Shown one piece after another: positions 18,576 through 28,709 of a DNA stretch of 56,764 nucleotides. The notes beneath the pieces are model-generated. The model was not told where the DNA came from. It did not search any database and was given only the letters and a program-made list of their open reading frames with translations. The DNA lies in the NCBI GenBank assembly GCA_031263535.1, contig JAISFO010000026.1, positions 1 through 56,764 on the forward strand, given 5' to 3'. A program made the position numbers and the translations under genes. Within the stretch, counting starts at the first letter, position 1. The number at the start of each line of letters is the position of its first letter. The stretch is from Holosporales bacterium. Its GTDB lineage: Bacteria; Pseudomonadota; Alphaproteobacteria; UBA3830; JAIRWN01.

Positions 18576-21500
18576 ATGGCAGAGCAGTTACACAAAATTT
18601 TCGGTCAAATCAATAAAATAGACAGCTTTGACGCTATCAGGCTTTCTATCGCCAGTCCGGAAAGAATAAGGTCTTGGTCGTATGGCGAAATCAAGAAGCC
18701 CGAGACCATAAACTATCGAACGTTTAAACCAGAAAAAGACGGATTGTTCTGCGCAAAGATCTTCGGCCCGGTGAAAGATTATGAGTGCTTGTGCGGCAAA
18801 TATAAGCGCATGAAGTATCGCGGCGTTATCTGTGAAAAATGTGGCGTTGAGGTGACTTTATCAAAAGTTCGCCGTGAGCGTATGGGCCACATCGAACTTG
18901 CATCCCCGGTTGCGCATATATGGTTCACTAAATCTATGCCAAGCCGAATCGCTTTGATGATCGACATATCCGTCAAGGAGATGGAGCGGGTTTTGTACTT
19001 TGAAAGTTTTATCGTAATAGAGCCCGGTTTAACGCCATTACAGCAGTATCAATTACTTAATGAAGATGAGTATTACAGCGCCACAGAAGAATATGGCGAA
19101 GATTCATTTACCGCCGGCATTGGAGCAGAGGCGCTTAAATCCATCCTGGCGTCGATCGATCTTAAGGGCGAGTTGATCAAGCTTCGCCAAGAGCTGAATG
19201 AAAGTCAGTCTGAAATCCGACGCAAACGCATTATAAGACGGCTAAAGTTGATAGAAGGTTTCGTCAAATGGGGTACCAGGCCGGAGTGGATGATTCTTGA
19301 CTGCATCCCGGTAATTCCACCGGAACTTAGGCCTTTGGTTCCGCTGGATGGTGGACGCTTTGCGACTTCTGACCTGAACGATCTGTATCGGCGAGTTATA
19401 AATCGAAATAACAGATTACGCCGGCTCATAGACTTGCGTGCCCCGGATATCATTGTTCGAAATGAAAAACGCATGCTTCAGGAAGCGGTTGATGCTCTGT
19501 TTGATAACGGCCGACATGGACGAGTCATTACTGGAGCAAATAAGCGTCCATTTAAGTCGCTGTCCGATATGCTTAAAGGTAAGCAAGGTCGGTTCAGACA
19601 AAACCTGCTTGGTAAGCGAGTGGACTACTCTGGCCGTTCGGTAATCGTTGTCGGTCCAACTTTAAAGCTTCATCAGTGCGGCCTGCCTAAAAAGATGGCG
19701 CTTGAGCTCTTTAAGCCGTTTGTATATGCCAAGCTTGAGAAGTACGGCCATGCCATAACGATAAAGAATGCCAAACGCATGGTGGAAAGAGAGCGTGACG
19801 AAGTCTGGGACGTTCTGGAAGAGGTAATTCGTGAGCATCCAGTCTTGCTGAACCGTGCGCCTACATTGCACAGGCTGGGTATTCAGGGGTTTGAGCCAGT
19901 TTTGGTTGAAGGAAAAGCTATCCAGCTGCATCCGCTGGTGTGCGCGGCTTTCAACGCAGACTTTGACGGCGATCAGATGGCTGTGCACGTACCTTTATCT
20001 GTTGAAGCTCAGCTGGAGACCCGCGTTTTGATAATGTCTACTAATAACATCCTAAGTCCATCGAGCGGTAAGCCAATCATAGTGCCAAGCAAGGATATCG
20101 TGTTAGGCATATATTACCTTACGATGGCTCGTGAGAAAGATCCCGGTGAAGGCAGTCTGTTTGCCGATATAGGTGAAATAGAACAAGCCTTGCAGCAAAA
20201 GCAGATAACCCTGCACTCCAAAATAACAACCAGGGTTCGCCTGACAAACAGCGACGGAACGGATGGGCTGGAGCGTGTGGAAACAACTGCGGGTCGGGTA
20301 ATACTTTCCCAAATCCTGCCCAAGCATGCTGATTTGCGTTTTTCTTTGGTTAATAAGCACTTCGCGAAAAAAGACATAGATACCTTGATTGGCGAGGTTT
20401 ATCGCTATTGCGGGCGGAAGGAGACGGTGATTTTTGCTGACCAGCTTATGCAGTTGGGGTTCAAGTACTCTACTGTATCTGGGCTGTCGCTTGGCAAGGA
20501 TGACTTTATCGTGCCTAAGCAGAAAGACAAGATTATCAACGAGGCTCGTAAGCAAGTGGCAGAGTTTGAGCGTCAGTATATGGACGGGCTTATCACTTAT
20601 GGTGAGAAGTACAATAAAGTTGTCGACGTCTGGTCCCAGTGTACGGACAAAGTTGCCGAAGCTATGATGGCGGATATATCAAAGGCCAAGCCCGGTGAGC
20701 CAGAAAATCCGATGTACATGATGGTGCATTCTGGGGCAAGAGGCTCGGCCGCTCAAATGCGGCAGGTATCTGGTATGCGCGGTCTTATGACCAAACCGTC
20801 TGGAGAAATTATCGAAACGCCAATTATGTCCAATTTTAAAGAAGGGTTGTCGGTGCTTGAATATTTCAACTCAACACACGGAACCCGCAAAGGGTTGGCC
20901 GATACCGCTTTGAAAACAGCTGACTCTGGTTATCTTACCAGAAGGTTAGTTGATGCGGCTCAGGACTGTGTGGTGGTTGAAGGTGATTGCGGCACACATG
21001 ATGGTCTGATGATCTCGGATGTGGTTGACGGGGAAGAGGTCGTGTCGTCCATGTTGGACCGCATCCTTGGCCGCGTTGCTGCCGATGATGTAAAGTATCC
21101 AGATGACGATACTGTTATCGTTGCAGCTGGTGAGATGATAGACGAAGGTTGTGCGGATAAAATCGCTCAAGCCGGGGTTACTGAGGTAAAAGTCAGGTCT
21201 GCTCTTACTTGCGCTGCTAAGCATGGCGCTTGTGCCAAATGTTATGGACGAGACTTGGCGTGTGGAGCCTTGGTCAGCGAAGGAGAGTCCGTTGGCGTTA
21301 TCGCGGCGCAATCCATTGGCGAGCCAGGAACTCAGCTGACACTTAGAACCTTTCATATAGGAGGGGCCGCGCAGCGCGGAGCCGATAAGTCCTCGATCGA
21401 GGCTTTGACAGACGCCAAAGTAAAGGTAAAGGCCAGAAAACTGGTTAAAGACAGAAACGGCCGAAAGGTCATAACTAACCGGTTCTCTGAGGTCGCGCTT

Positions 21501-22709
21501 ATCGATGCAAAAGGCAAGGAAATCGTGTCTTACAAGCTGCCATATGGGTCGTTTTTATTGGTTGACGATAAAGACCAAGTCAAACGCGGTCAGAAATTGG
21601 CCGAGTGGGATCCATACATACTTCCAATCATTACCGAGCAATCGGGGCGTGTGAAGTATATTGATCTCATAGACGGCGTGTCCATACGTGAAGTTATTGA
21701 TGAAACGACGGGTGTTTCCACTAAAGTAGTAGTCGATTGGCGTCAGCAAACCATTGGTGGAGCTGATATTAAGCCGCAAATCTTAATCGTTGACAGCAAT
21801 GATAATCCTATAATCCTATCAAATGGCCAGGAAGCGAAATACTATATATCTGTTGACAGTATTATTTCCGTCAACAACGGCGAAGAGGTTCATGCTGGTG
21901 ACATTTTAGCGCGCTTGCCGCGCGAATCAGGTAAAACGCGAGATATTATCGGTGGTCTGCCTAGGGTATCTGAGCTGTTTGAGGCTCGCGCACCAAAAGA
22001 TCGCGCAGTAATCAGCGATTTTGACGGTACGGTTGAATTTGGCAAAGACTATAAGGGCAAGCGTAGAATTGTGATCAATCCTACCAATAAAGATCTTCCT
22101 CCTGCCGAGTATATGGTTTCTAAGCTAAAGCACGTCACTGTGCAAGAGGGGGATTTGGTTAAGAAAGGCGATGTTATTATCGACGGCGATCTTGCTTTGC
22201 AAGATATACTTCAGACCATGGGTGTTGAGGCGCTCGCCAACCATTTTGTTAATGAAGTCCAAAGCGTTTATCGCCTGCAGGGCGTGTATATAAACGATAA
22301 GCATATTGAGGTTATTCTGCGTCAAATGCTGCAAAAAGTAGAGGTTCTTGACGCTGGCAGCACTCCGCTGGTTGTAGGCGAGCTGGTAGATAGGCTGGAT
22401 ATAGGCGCCATAAATGATCAAGCAATTAAGAATGACGGTACTCCTGCATTTTACAGGCCAATCCTGCAAGGAATAACTAGGTCATCCTTACAAACCAAAT
22501 CGTTTATTTCTGCTGCGTCTTTCCAAGAAACAACTCGCGTGCTGACGGAAGCTGCAACTATGGGCAAAGTCGATGAGCTTACGGGGCTTAAAGAGAACGT
22601 CATGGTTGGCCGCTTGATACCGGCAGGAACCGGTCATGTTGTCAAAAAAATCCGCAAAGCCGCTGAGCTTTTGGACAACGCCGTATCTTCTAACAGCATA
22701 GCGGCTTGA
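18576..22709 (+). CDS. rpoC: RNA polymerase subunit beta'
   Basis: This 1377-aa partner of RpoB holds the catalytic magnesium in [12 protein letters not shown]. The N-terminal zinc ribbon shows [13 protein letters not shown] followed by CEKCG. A second four-cysteine zinc site lies near [19 protein letters not shown]. The trigger-loop region follows at [25 protein letters not shown] precedes ATG 18576. The gene ends in TGA, which shows that UGA is a normal stop codon here. rpsL, which often follows, is absent. Confidence 0.98.
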   Translation: MAEQLHKIFGQINKIDSFDAIRLSIASPERIRSWSYGEIKKPETINYRTFKPEKDGLFCAKIFGPVKDYECLCGKYKRMKYRGVICEKCGVEVTLSKVRRERMGHIELASPVAHIWFTKSMPSRIALMIDISVKEMERVLYFESFIVIEPGLTPLQQYQLLNEDEYYSATEEYGEDSFTAGIGAEALKSILASIDLKGELIKLRQELNESQSEIRRKRIIRRLKLIEGFVKWGTRPEWMILDCIPVIPPELRPLVPLDGGRFATSDLNDLYRRVINRNNRLRRLIDLRAPDIIVRNEKRMLQEAVDALFDNGRHGRVITGANKRPFKSLSDMLKGKQGRFRQNLLGKRVDYSGRSVIVVGPTLKLHQCGLPKKMALELFKPFVYAKLEKYGHAITIKNAKRMVERERDEVWDVLEEVIREHPVLLNRAPTLHRLGIQGFEPVLVEGKAIQLHPLVCAAFNADFDGDQMAVHVPLSVEAQLETRVLIMSTNNILSPSSGKPIIVPSKDIVLGIYYLTMAREKDPGEGSLFADIGEIEQALQQKQITLHSKITTRVRLTNSDGTDGLERVETTAGRVILSQILPKHADLRFSLVNKHFAKKDIDTLIGEVYRYCGRKETVIFADQLMQLGFKYSTVSGLSLGKDDFIVPKQKDKIINEARKQVAEFERQYMDGLITYGEKYNKVVDVWSQCTDKVAEAMMADISKAKPGEPENPMYMMVHSGARGSAAQMRQVSGMRGLMTKPSGEIIETPIMSNFKEGLSVLEYFNSTHGTRKGLADTALKTADSGYLTRRLVDAAQDCVVVEGDCGTHDGLMISDVVDGEEVVSSMLDRILGRVAADDVKYPDDDTVIVAAGEMIDEGCADKIAQAGVTEVKVRSALTCAAKHGACAKCYGRDLACGALVSEGESVGVIAAQSIGEPGTQLTLRTFHIGGAAQRGADKSSIEALTDAKVKVKARKLVKDRNGRKVITNRFSEVALIDAKGKEIVSYKLPYGSFLLVDDKDQVKRGQKLAEWDPYILPIITEQSGRVKYIDLIDGVSIREVIDETTGVSTKVVVDWRQQTIGGADIKPQILIVDSNDNPIILSNGQEAKYYISVDSIISVNNGEEVHAGDILARLPRESGKTRDIIGGLPRVSELFEARAPKDRAVISDFDGTVEFGKDYKGKRRIVINPTNKDLPPAEYMVSKLKHVTVQEGDLVKKGDVIIDGDLALQDILQTMGVEALANHFVNEVQSVYRLQGVYINDKHIEVILRQMLQKVEVLDAGSTPLVVGELVDRLDIGAINDQAIKNDGTPAFYRPILQGITRSSLQTKSFISAASFQETTRVLTEAATMGKVDELTGLKENVMVGRLIPAGTGHVVKKIRKAAELLDNAVSSNSIAA

Positions 22710-22736
22710 TATATAATCTAAAGGATTTAGGCGGCA

Positions 22737-22765
22737 CTGCAGGAAAACAAGAAGATAAGCGCAAT
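22737..22765 (+). repeat. Dispersed 29-bp repeat, copy 1
   Basis: The segment starting CTGCAGGAAAACAAGAAGAT matches 23953-23981 in 25 of 29 positions, with all differences being transitions. Copy 2 touches the truncated end of the kdsA remnant. This suggests a small mobile or palindromic-type genomic repeat. Confidence 0.55.
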
Positions 22766-22837
22766 TTCAAATTGAAGATTTATTTTTAAATATATTAGGC
22801 GAAAAAATATCTGCTGATATTCTTAGGGAAACAAAAA

Positions 22838-22855
22838 AGAGGGCCGAGGCCCTCT
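22838..22855. terminator. Rho-independent terminator, strongest on the minus strand
   Basis: AGAGGGCC and GGCCCTCT form a perfect 8-bp stem with a GA loop. On the minus strand it is followed by TTTTTT, which ends the 22880-23515 gene. On the plus strand a weaker GTTATT follows, so it may also catch rpoC transcripts arriving from the other side. Confidence 0.85.
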
Positions 22856-22879
22856 GTTATTAAAAACTGTCTAAAAATA

Positions 22880-23515
22880 TCAATCAAATAACTCATGCAC
22901 TTGAGCTATTGCTTGACAATATTGATCTAATTTTTCTTTTTCGTCAAATAATTTGTCAATAATACGACCAATTGAATCAAATTTAAATATACTATCCTCC
23001 TCGAAAGGGCTGGAAGGATCCTTTTTCTTACTTGCTATCGCTTCGGAAAGTACACGATAAAATACGTCTTGTTTATCGTAACCAGCGCAGCGCATAGCAG
23101 CGTATTCAACTATTAAAAATTGATAAGCAGTAAATACGTTTTCATGAAAGAACATATCAGCTATAAGGTGAACCCCTTTTTCTTTAAGGCTAGCTGGCGA
23201 TTTAGTTGATATTTTTAGCAAAAAGCTGTCTGTATCCTGAGTAAACTCTGACATACCGAGCGTACCCAACTCAGTTGCACCCGCTTTTTTAATCCACTTC
23301 ATATGTGCAAGAGAAGGATTATCCTCCCAATTGTATATTATCTTTTCATGCTCCTCTAGCGCATCAAATCGTGTTGCAGCTGATGGAGCACTCATTAACG
23401 ATTCATCTACATCCGTCCAACGACCGTCCGGTCTGAGAGTAGCATTACTATCAAAAGCTCCACCTAAACCTAATAAAGCAATACTACCAACCAACCAAGT
23501 TTTTTTAGTAATCAT
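22880..23515 (-). CDS. Secreted hypothetical protein (211 aa)
   Basis: I do not recognise this protein. ATG 23513-23515 is chosen because TTAGGAGAAATT stands directly upstream and the protein then starts with a clear signal peptide (MITKKTWLVGSIALLGLGG, cleavage near FDSNA). An in-frame start 8 codons upstream exists but would bury the signal. The mature part is acidic, with several FDxxxR/DKLFDEKEKL-like helical segments and a single internal Cys pair. It is transcribed toward rpoC and ends at the shared hairpin terminator. Upstream lies a decayed region with kdsA and ftsB remnants. Confidence 0.75.
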   Translation of the reverse strand: MITKKTWLVGSIALLGLGGAFDSNATLRPDGRWTDVDESLMSAPSAATRFDALEEHEKIIYNWEDNPSLAHMKWIKKAGATELGTLGMSEFTQDTDSFLLKISTKSPASLKEKGVHLIADMFFHENVFTAYQFLIVEYAAMRCAGYDKQDVFYRVLSEAIASKKKDPSSPFEEDSIFKFDSIGRIIDKLFDEKEKLDQYCQAIAQVHELFD

Positions 23516-23667
23516 AATTTCTCCTAATATAAATTCCAATAACCATTAATACTTTACAAAAAAAATTTTCAGAAGTCAACACTTTTTTACAAAATTTATC
23601 CTGACACTCTGCAAAGGTACGGATATGATTTTGACTCTAATACATAACAAAGCTTTGGGCCATGCAG

Positions 23668-23859
23668 TCAGAATTTATAGCTTGGGTCTACTATTACGAT
23701 CTCATCCTTTTCGTTCCAGCCAAGTATTTTCCTGATTTGCTCGTCTAGAAGATCTGGATCAAGCGAACGACTTCTTAACCTGCTTACGCTATTTTCAAGC
23801 GAAGCACTTTGTTGTTTTAAGTTACTTAGGCGATCGTTTAGAACTGTGATCTTGCTGTA
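23668..23859 (-). pseudogene. ftsB: ftsB (septum formation initiator) remnant, 5' truncated
   Basis: The minus-strand frame encodes 63 residues running from YSKITVLNDRL through SLENSVSRLRSRSLDPDLLDE to ILGWNEKDEIVIVDP, and ends at TGA (23668-23670). This is the coiled coil and C-terminal motif of FtsB/DivIC, the small divisome protein. The N-terminal membrane segment is missing: a TAA codon lies immediately upstream at 23860-23862. No start codon is available. It is a truncated relic next to a kdsA relic. Confidence 0.75.
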
Positions 23860-23867
23860 TTATCGAG

Positions 23868-23985
23868 TTAGCATATTTGGAGTAGCATATTTGTCCCGTC
23901 GCAGGGGGCTTGATCTGGGTCGTTATGAACCTCAATAAAGACGCTAGCAACCCTGCAGGAAAGCAAGAAGATAGGTGCGATCTTA
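23868..23985 (-). pseudogene. kdsA: kdsA C-terminal remnant
   Basis: The minus strand encodes VASVFIEVHNDPDQAPCDGTNM, written here in parts: VASVFIEVHNDPD then QAPCDGTNM. This matches the C-terminal metal-binding loop of KdsA (3-deoxy-D-manno-octulosonate 8-phosphate synthase), which typically reads like AGLFMETHPDP...SDGPNM. It ends at TAA 23868-23870. The rest of the enzyme is missing, and the 5' side runs into the 29-bp repeat. A 10-bp direct repeat AAATATGCTA marks the junction with the ftsB relic. Confidence 0.65.
23953..23981 (+). repeat. Dispersed 29-bp repeat, copy 2
   Basis: This is the copy matching 22737-22765 in 25 of 29 positions. The 555 bases from 23540 to 24094 otherwise hold only the ftsB and kdsA relics and about 110 AT-rich bases before the tyrS stop. 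Confidence 0.55.
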
Positions 23986-24094
23986 GTGGGTAAATTTTAC
24001 TAGAAATGATTAGTTCTAGCTTTCTATAAAAAAAACTTCTGTTGCAAAGTAAAACTAATCAACCGGTAGCGCTTTGCAGAGAGCTACGCTTAGG

Positions 24095-25366
24095 CTAAAC
24101 CAATTTCACTACGGCGATTCTTTTTTTGCCGGCGGATAGGCGCAGGGTAGAGTTTTCGTCAAAATGCTCGGCCTTAATAATCAAGATATCATCGAAAACT
24201 GGCTCATCATTAAGATACGCCCCCTTACCTTTGATTAGGCGCCTTGCTTCGCTTCTGCTCGATACCAGGTTGGTTTTTACGAAAAGGTCAACTATTGACT
24301 GGCGCCCAAGGGTGGTCTCACGATCCATCTCATACACCGGACCGTTCAAGAATTCGTTAGTGGTTATTACTGGGCCATCACCAAACAGGCTTTGAGTTGT
24401 TGTCCTTACCGCCTCAAGATTCTCGCGCCCATGGGTCAGCCTGGTAATTTCATCCGCCAAAATTATCTTCGCGTCATTCAAGCTCTGCCCTTGAAGTTGC
24501 TCTAAGCGCTGTATTTCGTCGAGCGGTAAATCAGTAAACAAACGCAAAAACCTGCCAACATCGCGGTCGTCTATATTACGCCAATACTGCCAAAAATCGT
24601 AAGGCGAAAGCTTATCTGCGCGCAGCCACACAGCTCCATCTGCGCTTTTGCCCATTTTTTTGCCGTCACTGGTTGAAAGTAGTGGAGTGGTTAAGCCATA
24701 AACGCTGGCCGATCTGGCACGACGGATCAGTTCGGTTCCGCAAACAATATTGCCCCATTGATCAGATCCACCTATCTGCAGTTTGCATTGATGTCTGTCA
24801 AACAGTTCCAAGAAATCATAAGCCTGCATTATCATATAGTTAAGCTCTAGCAGGCTTAATGGCTGCTCACGCTCCAGCCTGGATTTGACGGTGTCAAATG
24901 TCAGCATTCTGTTAACAGAAAAATACTTTCCGACATCTTTTAAAAAGGAAATGTACTCGAGCTTATCCAGCCAATCTGCATTGTTTATTAGCAATGCATC
25001 ATTTGCAGACTCACCAAATTTCAGGTAGGGCTCAAGGCATTTTTGCAAACCATCTGCGTTATAAGCGATCTCCTGATCGGTCAATATAGGCCGAGCAGTA
25101 TCCCTTCCAGAGGGATCACCGATTTTGGTCGTTGCCCCGCCAATAAGCAGTATTGGCCTGTGCCCATGTTTACTCAGCAAACGTAATATAAGAATCTGTA
25201 CAAGGTGTCCGACATGAAAACTGTCGCCCGTAGCGTCACAGCCTATATAAAAAGTAATCTTTTCTTTTGACAAAAGGTCATCAAGACCGTCGATATCAGT
25301 ACATTGGTAAACAAATCCGCGCTCGTAAGCCTCTTGTAAGAACGAAGACCTAAAGCTACGAGACAT
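24095..25366 (-). CDS. tyrS: Tyrosyl-tRNA synthetase
   Basis: This class I synthetase charges tRNA-Tyr. The HIGH-type motif is GDSFHVGH and the KMSKS-type motif is KKMGKS. A C-terminal S4-like RNA-binding domain starts near VDLFVKTNLVSSRSEARRLI. The length (about 423 aa) is normal. ATG 25366 is preferred because AAAGG lies 6 bases upstream; an in-frame TTG at 25372 adds two residues. It overlaps the end of the upstream hydrolase gene by about 11 bases, so the two are probably co-transcribed. Confidence 0.96.
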   Translation of the reverse strand: MSRSFRSSFLQEAYERGFVYQCTDIDGLDDLLSKEKITFYIGCDATGDSFHVGHLVQILILRLLSKHGHRPILLIGGATTKIGDPSGRDTARPILTDQEIAYNADGLQKCLEPYLKFGESANDALLINNADWLDKLEYISFLKDVGKYFSVNRMLTFDTVKSRLEREQPLSLLELNYMIMQAYDFLELFDRHQCKLQIGGSDQWGNIVCGTELIRRARSASVYGLTTPLLSTSDGKKMGKSADGAVWLRADKLSPYDFWQYWRNIDDRDVGRFLRLFTDLPLDEIQRLEQLQGQSLNDAKIILADEITRLTHGRENLEAVRTTTQSLFGDGPVITTNEFLNGPVYEMDRETTLGRQSIVDLFVKTNLVSSRSEARRLIKGKGAYLNDEPVFDDILIIKAEHFDENSTLRLSAGKKRIAVVKLV

Positions 25367-26024
25367 TAGCAACCTTTTTCTTACCGCGACTCAGTTCTGA
25401 TGCCAGATAGCTTTTGATATGGGCAGAAAGCGTTTCAAGGTTTTCTTTAAAGAAATGGTCCGCTTTTTCCATGATTACATAATTAATATCAACTTTCTTT
25501 TGGGCTTGTATTTTTTTCACCAGCTTGGTGACCTCCTCGGCAGAGACGATATTGTCACCGTCCCCCTGAACAATCATGCCTGGAATAGGACATGGGGCCA
25601 GGAAGTTAAAATCGTACAGATTTGCCGGAGGCGCGACCGTCACAAAATTTTTGATTTCCGGGCGACGCATAAGTATTTGCATAGCAACCCACCCGCCAAA
25701 CGAAAACCCGCCTACCCAAAGGTCACGTTGCCCAGGATTAACCATCTGAATCCAATCAAGAGCCGCTGTTGCATCGGCAATCTCTCCTTCGCCCTTGCCA
25801 CACTCGCCCTCTGATCGGCCAACTCCACGAAAATTGAACCTTATTACGGAAAATCCAGAATCGGCAAAAGCCCTGTAAATCGTAAAATTTACCTTATTGT
25901 TCATTGTGCCGCCTTGCTGCGGATGTGGATGCAGGACAATCGCCAGCGGAGCAGACGGGGATAGGTTGTGGTGATATACCCCCTCTATACGGCCGCAAGG
26001 ACCATCAAAAATTACTTCTGGCAT
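25356..26024 (-). CDS. Alpha/beta hydrolase
   Basis: This 222-aa cytoplasmic alpha/beta hydrolase starts with an HPHPQQGGTMNNKV oxyanion-type segment, followed by FNFRGVGRSEG and the nucleophile elbow GFSFGGW. A late Asp and the HFF histidine (KADHFF) complete the likely triad. It resembles the COG2945 family of small hydrolases, whose substrate is unknown. AGGAG lies 7 bases before ATG 26024. It is divergent from the cysteine desulfurase gene, sharing a 91-bp intergenic region with a long inverted repeat. Confidence 0.88.
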   Translation of the reverse strand: MPEVIFDGPCGRIEGVYHHNLSPSAPLAIVLHPHPQQGGTMNNKVNFTIYRAFADSGFSVIRFNFRGVGRSEGECGKGEGEIADATAALDWIQMVNPGQRDLWVGGFSFGGWVAMQILMRRPEIKNFVTVAPPANLYDFNFLAPCPIPGMIVQGDGDNIVSAEEVTKLVKKIQAQKKVDINYVIMEKADHFFKENLETLSAHIKSYLASELSRGKKKVANVS

Positions 26025-26046
26025 ATGTAATCTCCTAGTATTAGAC

Positions 26047-26092
26047 TGTGCTAATTGGGCAATGTTTGTACTAATATTATGTTATTAGCACA
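26047..26092. promoter_or_regulatory. Long dyad in divergent intergenic region, candidate operator
   Basis: TGTGCTAAT (26047-26055) and ATTAGCACA (26084-26092) are perfect inverted 9-mers, 28 bases apart. Further CTAAT and ATTAG half-sites lie near 26040 and 26070. The position between two divergent genes suits a regulator controlling both. An iron-sulfur or iron regulator is an attractive guess because of the neighbouring desulfurase. Confidence 0.45.
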
Positions 26093-26115
26093 TTTGGCCG
26101 TCAAAAGCAAGCAAA

Positions 26116-27285
26116 ATGAGAAATATTTACCTCGATAACCAGGCGACAACCCAGTGCGACCCTCGCGTTCTTGAGGCTATGCTGCCGTATTTTTGTGAAA
26201 TTTATGGCAATCCAAGCTCTGACCATGAGTTTGGTTACCAAGCCAGCACAGCTTTAGAAAAAGCGCGTGAGCAAACAGCCCAAATCATTGGCGCGCAGGC
26301 CAAGGATATTTTATTTACTTCGGGGGCAACCGCGGCCGCAAATACCGCCATCATTGGCTGTGCCAGATTTTATGGCAAAAAACGCAACCATATTATTACT
26401 TCTGCTATCGAGCATAAATGCGTGCTGGAGTCTTGTAAAGCTCTGCAAGAAGAGGGGTTTGAGGTAAACTATATAAAGCCGACAATCGATGGGATTATAG
26501 AGCCAGATGCTGTCGAACGGCTTATCAGCGATAAAACGCTGCTGGTCTCAATAATGGCGGTTAATAATGAGATCGGCACAATCCAACCAATACGTGAGAT
26601 TGGTCAGATTTGCCGGTCACGCGGGGTGATTTTTCACACCGATGCCGCTCAGGCAATTGGGAAGATTAATATAGACGTTGCAAAAGACAACATCAGCATA
26701 TTGACCCTTTCTGGACACAAAATCTATGCTCCAAAGGGGGTGGGCGCTATATATATTAGCTCATCCCCAAAGGTAAAGCTTCGCCCATTGATTTTTGGCG
26801 GCGGGCAAGAGCGTCAGCTTTTTCCAGGCACAACACCGGTTCCTTTGTGCGTAGGGCTTGGTCAGGCTTGTGAGCTTATGCGTACCGAAATGCACGAAGT
26901 CAACGACAACATTAGCCGTATTAAATCCAGATTTTTTGAGTATATAGCCCAAAACCTTGAGCAGGTTTACCTGAATGGCCATAAGGATAAACGCGTCCCG
27001 CACAACCTAAACATATCGTTTGCTGGGGTAGAGGGTGAGAGTTTGATGATGGCAATGCCTGAAGTGGCTGTTTCATCGGGCTCAGCATGTACTTCTGATA
27101 CGCTGGAGCCATCTTATGTGCTTAAGGCAATGGGCATAAGTGAAGACCTAGTACATACGGCCATACGGTTTGGGTTTGGCAGATTTACCACTGAGGATGA
27201 CGCTATGTACGTTGCCCAAAAAACCGTGGAAAGCGTCAAAAGACTCAGGTCTATGAGCCCCATATATAAAAAGCTATCCACTTGA
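26116..27285 (+). CDS. iscS: Cysteine desulfurase
   Basis: This PLP enzyme takes sulfur from cysteine for iron-sulfur clusters and tRNA thiolation, and could supply the MnmA encoded downstream in the window. It is 389 aa. The PLP-lysine lies in LSGHKIYAPKG. HTDAAQAIGKI is present, and the catalytic Cys lies in SSGSACTSDTLEPSYVLKAMG, an IscS-type loop. No iscU, iscA or hscBA gene is adjacent, so assignment to Isc rather than another NifS-like system rests on sequence alone. Confidence 0.9.
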   Translation: MRNIYLDNQATTQCDPRVLEAMLPYFCEIYGNPSSDHEFGYQASTALEKAREQTAQIIGAQAKDILFTSGATAAANTAIIGCARFYGKKRNHIITSAIEHKCVLESCKALQEEGFEVNYIKPTIDGIIEPDAVERLISDKTLLVSIMAVNNEIGTIQPIREIGQICRSRGVIFHTDAAQAIGKINIDVAKDNISILTLSGHKIYAPKGVGAIYISSSPKVKLRPLIFGGGQERQLFPGTTPVPLCVGLGQACELMRTEMHEVNDNISRIKSRFFEYIAQNLEQVYLNGHKDKRVPHNLNISFAGVEGESLMMAMPEVAVSSGSACTSDTLEPSYVLKAMGISEDLVHTAIRFGFGRFTTEDDAMYVAQKTVESVKRLRSMSPIYKKLST

Positions 27286-27408
27286 TTTCTTTTCCGAATG
27301 GCGACAGCAATGGCTAGTATAAATTTAAGCAGTCATTCAGCTAAAATTGTGTTTTTTAATCGAATTTTGTTTTAAACTTGCTGCGGTTTATTTTTGTGTG
27401 GCTAGATT

Positions 27409-28602
27409 ATGAAGGGTTTTGCAGCCTCTGCTGTTTTCTTAGCTTCAGCACTTTTGGCCTTTTTGTTAGGCGGGCTGCTGCCTGACCGTGTTGGCGCGTT
27501 TTTTTACTCGATAAGCCTGATTATTAAAGAGTGTATGATCTTTGCCTTGCCTTTGGTCATATTCTCTTTGATTTTTACGTCTATCTGCAGAATTGGCGTT
27601 GGCTCTGTTAAGTCTTTGGCCATAGCAATCCCGCTTATAGTGGGTTCAAATTTTATTAATACGCTTATTGCTTATTTTCTTGGCGCATCTTGCGTCAGCG
27701 CTGGCCTTATATCGTCGATTGACACAATTTCTGCAAGCAGCGCTGCTTCTTTCGCGCCATTGTTTTGCTTCTTTTTACCTAAAATCATCTCAAACGACAT
27801 CGCTTTGATATCTGCGGTTGTGTGTGGGGTTGCTTATGCCGTAATAGCTCGTCGAGACTTAGGCACAAAACTTGGCGCAAGCGTTCGCAAAGCGCATGAG
27901 CATTTGTCCTGTTTTTTGAACACCTTCATAAAATATTTCTTTAAGGTTTTGGTACCACTGATGCCGCTTTTTATATTCGGAACGGTGGTAAAACTCAGTC
28001 GAGACGGAATAATCTCACAGATTTTGTCCGAGTATTTAGCGGTTATGCTGATCTTCCTTATCTCTGCATACGGATATGTGTTCGCTCAGCTTTTTGCCCT
28101 GTCGACTGGCAGCTTAAAAATATATAGCAATTACCTAAAAAATATATTGCCAGCAGCCATAACTGGATTTGGCTCCATGTCAAGCGCGGCGGCTTTGCCT
28201 TTGTCGATTAAGGCGGCTGAGGAAAACTCTATCGACCGAGATAATGCACGAATTATCGCCCCATGCTCGGTGAATATTCACTTGATTGGGGATTGCTTTT
28301 TTATACCATTTATTGCACTAGTAATGTTGATTTCATTCGGTAAGGATTTACCAAACTTTGCAACATACTTAATTTTTGCGGCGCATTTTGTTGCGGCTAA
28401 ATTCGCCGTAGCAGCGGTCCCTGGTGGAGGCATCCTTGTAATGCTGCCTGTACTACAAAAATATCTTGAATTTAACGCCGATATGTTGGGATTAATAACC
28501 GGTTTGTATGTCCTGTTCGATCCATTCATAACAGGCTGTAACGTCGCAGGAAACGGCTCGCTAGCGATTGCTTTCGACAAGCTTATGAGGTTGAGAAAGT
28601 AA
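27409..28602 (+). CDS. Dicarboxylate/amino acid:cation symporter (DAACS family)
   Basis: This 397-aa inner-membrane protein has many hydrophobic segments and the family signatures: a serine-rich GFGSMSSAAALPLSI hairpin, an N..GD segment (NIHLIGDCFFIP) and a VPGGGILVMLPVL hairpin. These carriers import glutamate, aspartate or C4-dicarboxylates with protons or sodium. The usual NMDGT motif of glutamate carriers is altered, so the substrate is open. It starts at ATG 27409 with flanking gaps of about 120 and 107 bases, so it is probably monocistronic. Confidence 0.85.
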   Translation: MKGFAASAVFLASALLAFLLGGLLPDRVGAFFYSISLIIKECMIFALPLVIFSLIFTSICRIGVGSVKSLAIAIPLIVGSNFINTLIAYFLGASCVSAGLISSIDTISASSAASFAPLFCFFLPKIISNDIALISAVVCGVAYAVIARRDLGTKLGASVRKAHEHLSCFLNTFIKYFFKVLVPLMPLFIFGTVVKLSRDGIISQILSEYLAVMLIFLISAYGYVFAQLFALSTGSLKIYSNYLKNILPAAITGFGSMSSAAALPLSIKAAEENSIDRDNARIIAPCSVNIHLIGDCFFIPFIALVMLISFGKDLPNFATYLIFAAHFVAAKFAVAAVPGGGILVMLPVLQKYLEFNADMLGLITGLYVLFDPFITGCNVAGNGSLAIAFDKLMRLRK

Positions 28603-28709
28603 AACGTCAGAATTCATAATATAGACATAGCAATGGCTACAGCCGCCTTAAGCTGATATAAGATACTCGGTAGGATTCTGCTGATTTTCTTGCTGCGGTT
28701 ACAGAGGCT

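Noticed and set aside
20103-20555. 150-aa open frame antisense to rpoC
   Set aside because: It lies entirely inside the conserved rpoC coding sequence and has no family features; a shadow of codon bias.
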